A program made the position numbers and the translations under genes. A DNA stretch of 64,000 bases, from contig CAJQUN010000143.1 of the NCBI GenBank assembly GCA_907163345.1, forward strand, positions 1,364,001 to 1,428,000. The letters run 5' to 3'. The notes below the pieces were generated by a model, which ran no database searches, was not told the DNA's origin, and saw only the letters and a program-made list of their open reading frames with translations. Source of the DNA: Haberlea rhodopensis (Eukaryota; Streptophyta; Magnoliopsida; Lamiales; Gesneriaceae). This document shows positions 34,259-45,760 of the stretch, piece by piece. Within the stretch, counting starts at the first letter, position 1, and the number at the start of each line of letters is the position of its first letter.

Positions 34259-37200
34259 TCACATACCAGAAAATAGTTCCGGGTAATGCTGCATCATATG
34301 CTGCTCCGTCTCCCACATGGCCTCCTCGACACCCCTACGATCCCACTGAACCTTTACCAACGGTATAACCTTGATCCGAAGTCTGCGATCCTCTCGACCC
34401 AGAATTCTAACCGGTCGTTCCACGTAGGACACATCTGAACCCAACTGTACCTCTGAGGGCTGTAAAACATGAGACGGGTCTGGCTCATACTTCCGCAACA
34501 TAGAGACATGGAAAGACGTCATGTATACCAGACAATGACGACGGTAGAGCCAAACGGTAAGCCAAAGTACCGATGCGCTGCAATATCTCATATGGCCCAA
34601 CATACATCGGAGACAACTTCCCGCGCATACCAAAACGAACCACACCTCTGAAAGGTGAGCTCTTCAAAAAGACCTTATCTCCCACTTGGAATTCCAACGG
34701 TCGCCGCCGTTTATTAGCGTGGGCTGCTTGCCTATCCTGAGCCGCTTTCATTTTCTGACGGATCACTTTGATTTTCTCTTCCATTTCTCGAATCAAATCC
34801 GGTCCCCCGACCGTCTTACTAGTCAAGTCCTCCCAGTACAACGGTGCCCTACAACGTCGACCGTAAAGAGCTTCGAATGGAGCCATCTGAATGCTCGCCT
34901 GATAGCTGTTATTATAAGAGAACTCTACTAGTGGCACTGAATCTTGCCACGGAGTATCAAACTCCAATACACATGCCCTCAACATATCTTCGAGCGTCTG
35001 TATGGTACGCTCTGTCTGACCATCTGTCTGAGGGTGATAAGTTGTACTCAGTCTCAACTCCGTACCCAAAGCTGACTGAAGACCTTCCCAAAAATGTGAT
35101 GTGAACCGTGGGTCTCAGTCAGACACAATCGAGACTGGAATCCCATGCAACATTACCACGTCCCGTACATACAATCGGGCCATCTTTAAGTATGTGTACG
35201 ACATACAATAAGGGATGAAGTGAGCCACCTTCGTCAATCTATCCACGATCACCCAGATCGCATCATATCCCGAGGCAGTCCTTGGCAAGTGGGTCACGAA
35301 GTCCATAGATACGTGTTCCCACTTCCACTCCGGTATCTCTAAACTCTTCAACTCGTCACCAGGCCTCTGCCTCTCCGCTTTTACTTGCTGACAAATCAAG
35401 CACTTCTTGACAAAGGTGATGACGTCTCTTTTCATCCGCCTCCACCAAAACTGGTCGCATAAGTCCTTGTACATCTTTCTCCCACCCGGATGTATGCTAA
35501 ACCTGCTGCAATGAGCACGATGCAAGATCCCTTGACGCAACTTCGGTGCCCTCGGCACTACCCAACGCTTACCAAGCCTCAAGGAACCATCTTCTGCCAC
35601 TCTGAACTTTGATGACTGACCCAGAAGTAATAATGATAACCATCTCTGCACCTCAACGTCTGACATCTGAGCTTTCCTGATAGATTGAAAGATGTCCGGC
35701 TCTGCCAATAGGGTCGATACATGTACCAGTGATGTATCAACATCAAAGACATATCTCAGATGACAACAGGAAGTCATCATGGCTGATAACTGAATAACAT
35801 CCTCCGCGGTATACTTCACCTTCCTACTCAAGGCGTCAGCTGTCAGGTTCGCCTTCCTCGGATGGTACTCTATCTCACAGTCATAGTCCTTGAGCAAGTC
35901 CATCCATCTCCTCTGCCTCATATTCAGCTCCGCTTGGGTGAATAAGAAATTCAAGCTCTTATGGTCCGCATAAATGGTAAATGAAGTACCATATAGGTAA
36001 TGCCACCAAATTTTTTCAAGGCGAAAATGATAGCCGCCAGTTCCAAATCATGAACTGGGTATCTGGTCTCATGAGGCTTCAACTGCCTCGAGGCATACAC
36101 CACGTGCTTATCCTGCATCAGTAAATATCCCAAACCCTGCAGTGATGCATCCGTGTACAAAGCAAAACTCTCGTTCTCCGAAGGAATCACTAATACAGGT
36201 GCTGTAGTCAACCGGTGCTTCAACTCTTGGAAGCTCTGCTCACATGCCTCAGACCACATGAACGGAACTCCTTTCTGAGTTAACTGCGTCAACGGCTTAG
36301 CGATCTTAGAGAATCCCTCGATGAAATGTCGGTAATAACCCGCTAAACCAAGGAAGCTCCGGATCTCGGGCACAGATGTAGGCGCAAACCAATCCATCAC
36401 TGCCTCAACCTTCCTGGGATCCACAGATATCCCATTACTAGAGAACACATGCCCCAAAAACACCACGCTGCCCAACCAAAATTCACACTTGCTGAGCTTG
36501 GCGTACAACTGATTGTCCTTAAGAATCTGAAGCACTGCTCTCAAATGATTCTTGTGCTCTTCCTCACTCCGAGAGTAGATGAGTATGTCGTCAATAAACA
36601 CTATGACGAACTGATCAAGGTATGGTTGGAACACTCGGTTCATCAAGCTCATAAAGACAGCCGGGGCGTTTATCACTCCAAACGGCATGACCAAAAACTC
36701 ATAATGACCATAACGGGTCCGGAATGCTGTCTTCTGCACATCTTCCTCTCTAACTCAAATCTGATGGTACCCCGACCTCAAATCAATTTTATTATACAAC
36801 CTCGTGCCCTGCAACTGATCAAACAAGTCATCGATCTACGGAAGAGGGTATTTATTCTTCACTGTGGCCTTGTTCAATTGTCTGTAATCGATGCACAGAG
36901 GCATTGATCCATCTTTCTTTTTCACAAATAATACAGGCGCACCCCAAGGCGATACGCTGGGGCGTTTGTAACCCTTGTCAAGGAGTTCCTGTAGTTGCTC
37001 TTTCAACTCCCTTAACTCTGCCGGTGCCATCCTGTAAGGGGCACGAGAAATAGCGGGTGTTCCCGGTAGTAATTCAATCCCAAACTCGACTTCCCTAGCC
37101 GTGGAAATCCGGGAATCTCCTCGGGGAACACATCGGCAAACTCCGCGACTACGGGTATATCCTCGATCCTTAACTCTTCCTTTTTTCAGCAACATCAATG

Positions 37201-37369
37201 GCATAAATAAGATAACCCATATGCCCACGTTCCAATAACTGAGCCATCTTGGTAGACGATATCAATGGGATTTTTGAGTGGGAACCATCCCCATAAAAAG
37301 TCCACTGAACCCCCAAATCAGATCTGAACCGAACTGTTCTCTGTCTGCAGTCCACCACTGCCTGATACC
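34259..37369 (-). pseudogene. pol: Element E pol pseudogene, truncated by element F
   Basis: Minus-strand pieces in order: protease/RT linker (37170-37358, VDCRQRTVRFRSDLGVQWTF), RT start (36836-37228), RT with VIVFIDDILIYS and RNase H (35951-36739), RNase H end and integrase (35115-35954), integrase core and C-terminus (34485-35069), chromodomain (34259-34645, ending LFSGM). Frame breaks near 34510, 35090-35117, 35953, 36750-36836 and 37090-37190. Gag and protease are cut off by insertion of F at 37370 and would lie beyond the window. Confidence 0.92.
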
Positions 37370-39566
37370 TGTAGGGTCTTCCTACCTTAACAGTGTCATA
37401 ATGACAACAGAAGAACTAAACATGCATTAAATAATATCTTAGGGTTCTGGTTGTCACGTGAGCTAACAGGATTACAGGCCAAAGATAAAACTTCAAAACT
37501 TATTAGTTACATTCCTTAAAATGAATGCTAACATTTTAGATTTATACTACTCCTAGAGTAGATACTAATCAAAATCCTGAGTCCTATTCCTTTTTGTGCT
37601 CCTTGTAGCTCACTGCCTCAACCCGACCCTTAGTCTTTCAGTCCAAAAGTGTACCTACAGGGACAACCCATCATGAGCATGTACATCATTACTTAACATT
37701 ATAAGAAAATGGCATATGAATAAATGCATGAAATAACCGATAGCATGTACTTCCTGGTTAATCGTTAACCCCTTTTTGTTGTCCCTGATTCACATTCATG
37801 CATTTAATCATTAGTACTTGACATAAATGATTAGCATCATACTTCACTTATATGCCCATAATCAACAATGTTAATTAGAAATGGGGATGTTTCTGGCCTT
37901 GTTATGTCCGCCGAACAATTGGCCCCCTCACTTCGACGTATAGCGGTACTGTGATACCCCTCGCTACACCTTGATAGCGGATGTATCTCCTCGCTAGCTA
38001 TGTCAGCGGTAAGTACCTTCCTCGCTTTCCCATAACAAACACCAGAACACTCTACCATTCCCAATAACATAGTTTAACATACATTATTATCATCATAAAC
38101 ATCCTCATCTTATAAACATCATCGTCTTATAAACATCATCATGTTATAAACATCATCATCTTATAAACATCATCATGTTATAAACATCATCATCTTATAA
38201 ACATCATCTTATCATAAATACTTATGCAATCATTGCATAGTCATAGTATAGAAGTGTGTTTTACCGTCCGATGCCCGTACGTCTCTTACGTACCTTTTCA
38301 AAAGGTGGAGGAGTCAATAGACTTTATCTCCTTGACTGTGCTGGTACCTGGGATGGTTCTACATAACCACATAATACAATATTAGATACCATTTCAAGAA
38401 TCATTGTCAAAATTCTTCAAAATAAATCAATTAAAAATATTTGCCAAGATTTTGCCTCTCTCGATCGATCGGCACCAAAGTATCGATCGATCGAGAAAGC
38501 ACGATAAACAGTGCCCAACTTTCTGCCTCGATCGATCGATCGAAATGTTTCTACCGATCGATCGAGGAGCTTCACCGATCGATCGGAAATTCCTTCGATC
38601 GATCGGCCCCTGAATTTCAAACCATGCTTTAAATCTTCTGCCTCGCTCGATCGATCGGGACCAAAATCTCGATCGATCGAGCACTCTGAAAAATCGGGAC
38701 TTCCCCATATTTTTGAGCACCTCATTTCATAGCATCAAATCTACTTCATAAAACGTAAAACTTGCCCACACAAACATGCTAGGAACTTCATGAAACTTCT
38801 ATGTAAGCACTTATATCAAAGGTTTAACAAAACCTAAGTTAGCATGCATCATAACATCCACCTAAACTTCAATCTCATCCAAATTTACAGAAAACAGGGC
38901 ATGCAAGTCTTGCCCAAATTTTCGAGCACATCTTTTCATAACAAGAAACCTAACACATAAAACATGTAACATGCTCGAACAAACATGCTAGGGGCTACAA
39001 AATACTTCAATGCAAGTACTCATACCAAGGTTACGACCGAACCTATACTAGCATGCATAAAATTATCACCACCAAAACCAATACCCAATCAAAACCTCTG
39101 AAAACAGAGTACCCATCCTTACCCCTCTTTTCGCTCCTCCTTTGGTAAGCTTTTGCACCCAAAATACTAAGCTAACTCTTCTCCTTTCTGCAGCTTACAG
39201 GGACGAGAATGAGAGGGAGGAAAGGAAAGAGGAAAGAGCATGAGAGGTGGAGGGATGGGTTGAGAGTGATTGAAGTATGGGCTTGTCAAGTGGGGTAGGT
39301 GGCCAAGTGATGGGGGTGGGGTGGCGTGATTGGGGTTGCCATGGTGTTAAATTGTGCTCCGGTATTTAGCACGATGTATTAAAATATCCTCACTCGATAT
39401 TTCATAACATTACTTAATTAATACATCCCTTAAAACACCCAACATGCCCCCCAAATCATAACTTCATAACATAAATATAACCCCCAATTTAAATGCACCA
39501 CAATCCTTAAACATATCATAACCATGTATGTTAACACATACACATAAACATTTCGGGGGTATTACA
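37370..39566 (-). repeat. 3' LTR of element F
   Basis: Runs TGTAGGG to GGTATTACA and is followed by a polypurine tract and pol, so it is the 3' LTR of F, inserted into the protease/RT linker of E. X/G subfamily. CGCT/AGCG array 37905-38030, an ATCATCTTATAAAC tandem run (38095-38210), hairpin 38277-38293, palindrome array 38461-38680. The other F LTR is beyond the window, so its duplication (left copy would be 37365-37369, ATACC) cannot be tested. Confidence 0.92.
38461..38680. repeat. Eight-palindrome array, T/C-flanked type (F)
   Basis: Starts at 38461, 38483, 38532, 38554, 38575, 38595, 38647 and 38669; steps 22, 49, 22, 21, 20, 52, 22. In every pair the first base of site one is complementary to the last base of site two (T/A, T/A, C/G, T/A). 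Confidence 0.95.
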
Positions 39567-42139
39567 TTACTCCCCTACTTATAAGATTTCGTCCTCAAAA
39601 TCCACATGCATTTACTATATCGAAACTAAACATAAAAACATACCAGAGAATAGTTCCGGATAGTGCTGCACCATATGTCGTTCCGTCTCCCACGTAGCCT
39701 CCTCGACACCCCTTCGATCCCATTGAACTTTGACCATCTGTATAATCTTGCTTCGTAATCTGCGATCCTCTCGATCTAAAATTCTGATGGGTCGTTCCAC
39801 GTAGGATACGTCTGAGTCCAACTGTACTTAAGTAGGCTGTAAGACATGAGACGGGTCTGGCTCATAATTCCGTAACATAGAAACGTGAAAAACATCATGT
39901 ATGCCAGATAAAGATGGCGGTAAAGCCAAATGGTAGGCCAATGTACCGATACGCTGCAATAATTCATACGACCCAACATACCTCGGAGACAACTTCCCCC
40001 GCATACCAAACCGAACCACACCCCTGAAGGGCGAGATCTTCAAGAAGACATTGTCTCCTAACTGGAATTCTAGCGGTCGTCGTCGTTTATTGGCATAGGC
40101 TGCTTGCCTATCCTGGGCCGCTTTCATCTTCTGGCGTATTAACTTAATCTTTTCTTCCATATCCCTGATCATATCCGGTCCTCCGACCGCTTTACTAGTC
40201 AAGTCCTCCCAATACAGCGGTGACCTACAGCGTGACCTACAGCGTCGTCCGTAAAGAGCTTCAAAAGGAGCCATTTGAATGCTCGCCCGATAGCTGTTAT
40301 TATAGGAGAACTCCACGAGTGCTATTGAATCCTGCCACAGAGTATCAAACTCCAAAACACATGCCCTCAACATGTCTTCGAGCGTCTGAATGGTACGCTC
40401 TGTCTGGCCGTCTTTCTGAGGGTGATAAGCTGTACTCAGTCTCACTTTTGTGCCCAGAGCTGTCTGGAGACCCTCCCAGAAATGTGAAGTAAACCTTGGA
40501 TCTCTGTCAGACACAATCGAGACTAGAACCCCATGTAACCTCACCACATCCCTGTATATATAATTGGGCCATCTTTAGGTATGTGAAAGACATACAGTAA
40601 GGGATGAAATGAGCCATCTTCGTCAGCCTATCTACGATCACCCAGATCGCATCAAATCCTGAGGCCGTCCTTGGCAAGTGGGTCACGAAATCCATAGATA
40701 TATGCTCCCACTTCCACTTGGGTACTTCCAAGCTCTTCAGCTCACCTCCATGCCTCTGCCTTTCTGCCTTTACCTGCTGGCAGATCAAACATCTTTTGAC
40801 AAAAGCTATAACATCACGCTTCATGCGTCTCCACCAGAATTGACCACTTAGGTCCTTATACATTTTTCTTCCTCCTTGGTGGATACTGAACCGGCTACTG
40901 TGAGCTCGCTCCAATATTCCTCTACGTAACTCCGGCGTATCTGGGACTACCCAACGGTTGCCCAGTTTTAAGGAATCATCCTCAGCCATTCTGAACTTTG
41001 ATGGTTGACCCTGAAGTACTATCGACGACCATCTCTGAACCTCATCATCCGACCTCTGGGCTTTCCTAATAGCCTCAAATATGTCTGGCTCGGCCAATAA
41101 CGTCGACACACACACCGGCGATGTGTCCACATCGAAATCATAGCCCAGATGGCAATAAGAAGTAATCATAGCTGATAAACTCATGACATCCTCAGCAGTA
41201 CTCTTCACCTTCACACTTAAGGTGTAATGCCCCCGAAATGTTATGTGATTATGTGTTATCATATATGATTATGTTATGGTTAAGGGTGGTGGTGCATGTA
41301 TATTGGGGGTTATGATTATGTTATGATGATGTGATTTGGGGGGCATGTTGGGTGTTTTAAGGGATGTATTAATTAAGTGAAGTTATAAAATATCGAGTGA
41401 AGATATTTTAATACAACGTACTAAATACCGGGACACAACTAAATACCATATGGCACCCCAACCACACCACCCCACCCCCAATCACTCGGCCACCTTCCCT
41501 CAAGTGCAACCTATGCTCCACTTGGACCAACCCATGCCTCCTACTCATCACCTTTTCATCACCATCATTTCCTCTCTCTATCATTCCCTTCTCCTCCTTC
41601 TCCCCTCCATTTTCGTGCCTGGTAAGCAGCATTTAGGCAAGGAGAAGCTTGGTAGGAGTGTTCTAAGATCTTGCAAAAAGAGGAGCAAAAAGAGAGGGGT
41701 AAGTGGGTACTCTGTTTTTATGGGTTTTGTTCAAGTTTGGGTTTTGTGGTGATGTTTTCATGCATGCTAAGTATAGGTTTGGTCGAAACCTTGGTGTGAG
41801 TACTTACTTGGAAGTATTTTGTAGCCCACAGCATGTTTGTTCGAGCATGTTACATGTTTTATGTATTAGATTTCTTGTTAGGAAAAGATGTACCCAAAAA
41901 TCTGGGCAAGATTTTAAATGCCCTGTTTTTCTGTAAATTAGGATGAGTATTGAAGTTATGAAGATGTTATGATGCATGCTAGCTTAGATTTTATTAAATC
42001 TTCGATTTGAGTACATGCATGGAAGTTTTATGAAGCTATTGGCATGTTTGTGCAGACATTTTATATGTGTTATGAAGTGGTTTGAATGGTATGAAATGAG
42101 GTGCTCGAAAATCTGGGAAATCCCGATTTTTGAGAGTGC

Positions 42140-42360
42140 TCGATCGATCGAGAATTTTGTCCCGATCGATCGAGCGAGGCAGAACGATGGGTATAAGTTT
42201 TGAAAGTCAGGGACCAATCGATCGAAGGATTTACCGATCGATCGGTGAGGCTTGTCGATCGATCGATTTTTCCTTCCGATCGATCGATCGAGGCAGAGTG
42301 CTTGGGCACTGTTTTAGCATGTTTTCTCGATCGATCGAGATTTTGGTGCCGATCGATCGA
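42140..42360. repeat. Eight-palindrome array (G)
   Basis: Starts at 42140, 42162, 42214, 42234, 42255, 42276, 42327 and 42349; steps 22, 52, 20, 21, 21, 51, 22. On this sense strand GAGGCAGA follows three of the pairs. Confidence 0.95.
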
Positions 42361-42668
42361 GAGAGGCAGAACCTCGATTTTATTTTATTTATTTTTTATT
42401 GAATTATTTTGAAGAATTGGTTATGATTCTTGTATTGGTGCCTAATATTGTATTATGTGGTTGTGTAGAACCATCCCAGGTACCAGCACAATCAAGGAGA
42501 TAAAGTCTGTTGACTCCTCCTCCTTTTGAAAAGGTACGTAATAGACGTACGGGCATTGGACGGTAAAACACACCTCTACACTATGACTATGCATTTATCG
42601 CATGAGTATTTACGATGAAGTGATGATGTTTATATGATGTTTATATAATGATACGATGCTTATGATGT

Positions 42669-42827
42669 GGTAAGATGCCACAGGGTAAGATGCCCATATG
42701 GTAAGAGGCCATACGATGTTTATGATGTGGTAAGATGCCACAGGGTAAGATGCCCATATGGTAAGATGCCATACGATTGGGTAAGATGCCCATGTGGTAT
42801 GATGCCACACAATGGGGTAAGATGCCC
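42669..42827 (+). repeat. Tandem GGTAAGATGCC array (G)
   Basis: Nine units of GGTAAGATGCC or one-base variants separated by short CA- or AT-rich spacers, in the sense orientation of the LTR. Confidence 0.88.
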
Positions 42828-43980
42828 CTATACATGAATGAGAATCAGGGACAACAAAAAGAAGTTAAAGAACGACCAACAAATTTTACTTAACTAGGAT
42901 GTTATGCATTTACTGTTATGCCTTTTAATATGATGTTAAGTAAACACTTGTGTGCTCACGATGTGTTGTCCATGTAGGTACGTTTTTGGACTGAAGGGGC
43001 TAAGGGTCGGGTTGAAGCAGTGAGCTACAAGGATACAAGATGACTAGGGTTCTGTTCATGTTTAGTATCTACTCTAGGAGTAGTATAAATCTAAAACGTT
43101 AGCATTCTTGTTTAGGAATGTATCTATTAAGTTACGAAGTTTTTATTTTGGCCTGTAATCCTATTAGCTCACGTAACAACCGGAACCCTAAAAAGTTATA
43201 AAATGCATGTTTAGTCCTTTTTATGTTATTAATCACTGTCATGGTAGGAAGACCCTACATAAGGCGTCTGCTATCAAATTTGCTTTACCAGGATGGTACT
43301 CAATCTCACAGTCGTAATCTTTGAGTAATCCATCCACCTCCTTTGCCGCATATTCAACTCACCCTGTGTGAATTGAAACTTCAGGCTCTTATGGTCCGTA
43401 TAGATGGTAAACGACGTACCATACAAGTAATGCCTCCAAATCTTCAAGGCAAATATAATGGCCGCCAGTTCCAAATCATGGACTGGATACCTAGCCTCAT
43501 GCGGCTTCAATTGCCTCGATGCATAAGCTACCACATGCTTATCTTGCATCAGCACACAACCCAAACCCTGCAGTGACGCATCCGTGTACAAGACAAACCT
43601 CTTATTCTCAGAAGGAATCACCAATACAGGTGCCGTAGTCAAACGACGCTTCAATTCTTGGAAGCTTTCCTCACAAGCTTCAGACCAATAGAATGGTACT
43701 CCTTTATGAGTCAGCTGTGACAGGGGTCTGGCAATCTTTGAGAAACCCTCGACGAAACGTCGGTAATATCCTGCCAAATCGAGAAAGCTCCGTATCTCAG
43801 GTACAGAAGTGGGTGCAGCCCACTCCATCATAGCTTCAATTTTCCTGGGATCCACAGATATCCCACTGCTAGATATAACATGGCCCAAGAACACCACACT
43901 GACAACCAAAACTCGCACTTGCTAAGCTTTGCATATAACTGATTGTTGGGAAAACGATTTCTAAGTTTTGGTAATTACAA

Positions 43981-44446
43981 ACACCTACTGGATGTTAAAG
44001 ATCAACCGGATGCTAAAGACCTACCGGGTGAATACACCTACCGGATTTAAAGTCTCACCGGGTAAAGACATCAACTGGATAGTCATCAACCGGATGAAGA
44101 CATCAACTGGATAGTCATCAACCGGATGAAGACATCAACTGGATAGATACCAACCGGACAAGCTATCAACTGATAAAGACACTAACCGGATGAAGTCATC
44201 AACTGGTATGAAGTCATCAACCGGATAGAGACATCAACCGGATGAAGACATCAACTGGATAAAGTTATCAACTGGTATGAAGTCATCAACCGGATAGAGA
44301 CATCAACCGGATGAAGACATCAACTGGATAAAGTTATCAACTGGTAAAGACATCAACCGGATGAAGACATCAACCGGATGAAGACATAAACTGGATATCT
44401 ATCAACTGCAAAGTCTCTCACTGAACAAAGACATCAACTGGTCTTA
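43981..44446 (+). repeat. Minisatellite ATCAACYGGAT in Sirevirus U3
   Basis: About 450 bp built from GACATCAACTGGATAG and TCATCAACCGGATGAA half-units (32 bp together), with many single-base variants. The 3' LTR has the same repeat with one more 32-bp unit near 63880-63915. Confidence 0.92.
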
Positions 44447-44682
44447 AGAGGATGAACGACCAGTTGAACAAAGAAACCAGCAGAAGTCTAAGCAACAAGA
44501 CAAAGTAAGTACAACATTCTCTGACAAAGGTACAACAGAGCGGCGCACCCTGCTATATCTCCGCCACCATTACCGTCAGAGTGAAAAGAGCCGTTGTTTT
44601 CCAAAATAGGAAAGAAGACAACAGGTATTTGGAAAGCTAATCCATTCCATATACAAAAAGGCTACCGTTGGACAACCAAACC

Positions 44683-44690
44683 TATAAATA
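44683..44690 (+). promoter_or_regulatory. TATA box of the Sirevirus LTR
   Basis: CCTATAAATAC, a consensus plant TATA box about 600 bp before the LTR end and just downstream of the minisatellite; transcription is expected roughly 30 bp further on. Confidence 0.75.
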
Positions 44691-45290
44691 CGTCCAAGCA
44701 GAGAATGAAGAAGTGCTGAGCAACTTTCAAACTAAGAAAAATACTTCAAAGCAAGAAAGCTATACGACTGATATTTCAAACGTTCAGCAAAGAGCAGACA
44801 AACCGCAAAACTGAATCTGTGACAGATTATTTTCAATTGAAGTCTGCTGCTTAGAAACTCTCAAAGCTAGAAAGTTTTATTCTGTAGAGAGTGTTGTAAA
44901 ATCACTTGTATCCAAAAGATAAGAAGAGTGTGATTGCTAGGAGTTTAGGCCAAGTGTGTTAGTGCCTAAGGAGGTTGTATACTGTAAAGTGTAAACCAAG
45001 TCTTCTAGTGAATCCTTCCTGCAAAGGAAGAAGGGGAGACGTAGAAGCGTTGTGCTTCGAACTTCCAGAAACAACTCTCGTATTATTCGTTTATTGCTTT
45101 ATTACTTCAGTTTTATTCCTCACAAGTTTTGTAGACGTCTTCCGCACTATAATAAGTGTCTACTGACTTGCCTGTTATTGAGAAGCAACTGTAACACTTA
45201 ACAGTTTACAGTTAACCAGAAAAGAAATCGAAATTATATCTAGTGTTTATTCAACCCCCCCCTTCTAAACACTACCCCGATCCCAACAAG

Positions 45291-45302
45291 TGGTATCAGA
45301 GC
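45291..45302 (+). other. Primer binding site (iMet tRNA), Sirevirus
   Basis: TGGTATCAGAGC two bases after the LTR end. Confidence 0.92.
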
Positions 45303-45346
45303 TTAGGTCTTCTCAATCTTGAGAAATTACTATTTACCAAAAACTG

Positions 45347-45760
45347 ATGGCCTCATTCAGCAAGATTCCAATGTTCAAGAAAGACGAATATGATGACTGG
45401 AGGATCCGTATGCAAGCACATCTAAGTGCTCAAGATGATGATATGTGGTATGTGATCACCGAAGGACCGTTGAAGATCATGAAAATCAATACAGCTGCCT
45501 CTATCACAAGTGGTGATCCACAAATGGTAGAAAAGGAAAGATCTCAATGGTCAAATGAAGACAAAAAAAAGGCAAACCTAGACAACGTGGCTAAAGACAT
45601 TTTGTTCAAAACTTTGGACAAAAACATGTTCAACAAAATCAAAATGTGCCCAACAGCCAAAGAGATCTGGGAAAAGATTGCTAACTCTGTGAAGGAAATG
45701 ATCAAACCAAGGAGAACAAGCTTACTGTGGCTTTACAAAAGTTTGAGCATATCAAAATGA
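45347..45760 (+). pseudogene. gag: Sirevirus Gag, N-terminal part (frame broken)
   Basis: Starts MASFSKIPMFKKDEYDDWRIRM, a typical copia Gag start (UBN2-type region). The reading frame is lost near 45684; after that point the Gag-like sequence continues in another frame (from about 45700 to 47310). The last 25 or so residues of this frame are therefore out of register. Confidence 0.9.

Larger units (their letters stand above)
41223..43259 (+). repeat. Solo LTR G
   Basis: A full-length LTR (TGTAATGCCC to GACCCTACA) with no internal region, flanked by perfect TAAGG duplications (41218-41222 and 43260-43264). It sits in the F pol sequence, which reads on at both sides, so unequal recombination between two LTRs removed the rest. 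Parts: U3 stem-loop TAAAATATC/GATATTTTA near 41386, predicted donor GTAAGTGGG near 41699, palindrome array 42140-42360, hairpin 42534-42550, splice-site-like array 42669-42827, CTACTC hairpin 43069-43083. Confidence 0.96.
39567..43943 (-). pseudogene. pol: Element F pol pseudogene, split by solo LTR G and cut by the Sirevirus
   Basis: Left part 39567-41222: polypurine tract (39567-39579), chromodomain (39615-39821), integrase (39828-40547 and 40507-41222) with MDFVTHLP, SDRDPRF and QTERTIQ. Right part 43260-43943: RNase H and RT end (LYTDASLQGLG, EWAAPTSVPEIRSFL). Lesions include a stop just before 39828, a small duplication in the integrase (CRSRCRSPLYW), a frame break near 40530, and another near 43910-43918. 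RT core, protease and gag are displaced past the Sirevirus. Confidence 0.92.
43944..45288 (+). repeat. 5' LTR of the Sirevirus
   Basis: Runs TGTTGGGAAAAC to GATCCCAACA, with inverted terminal bases TGTTGGGA/TCCCAACA. It holds a minisatellite (43981-44446), a TATA box and a transcribed leader-like part. No coding frame is supported. Confidence 0.95.
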
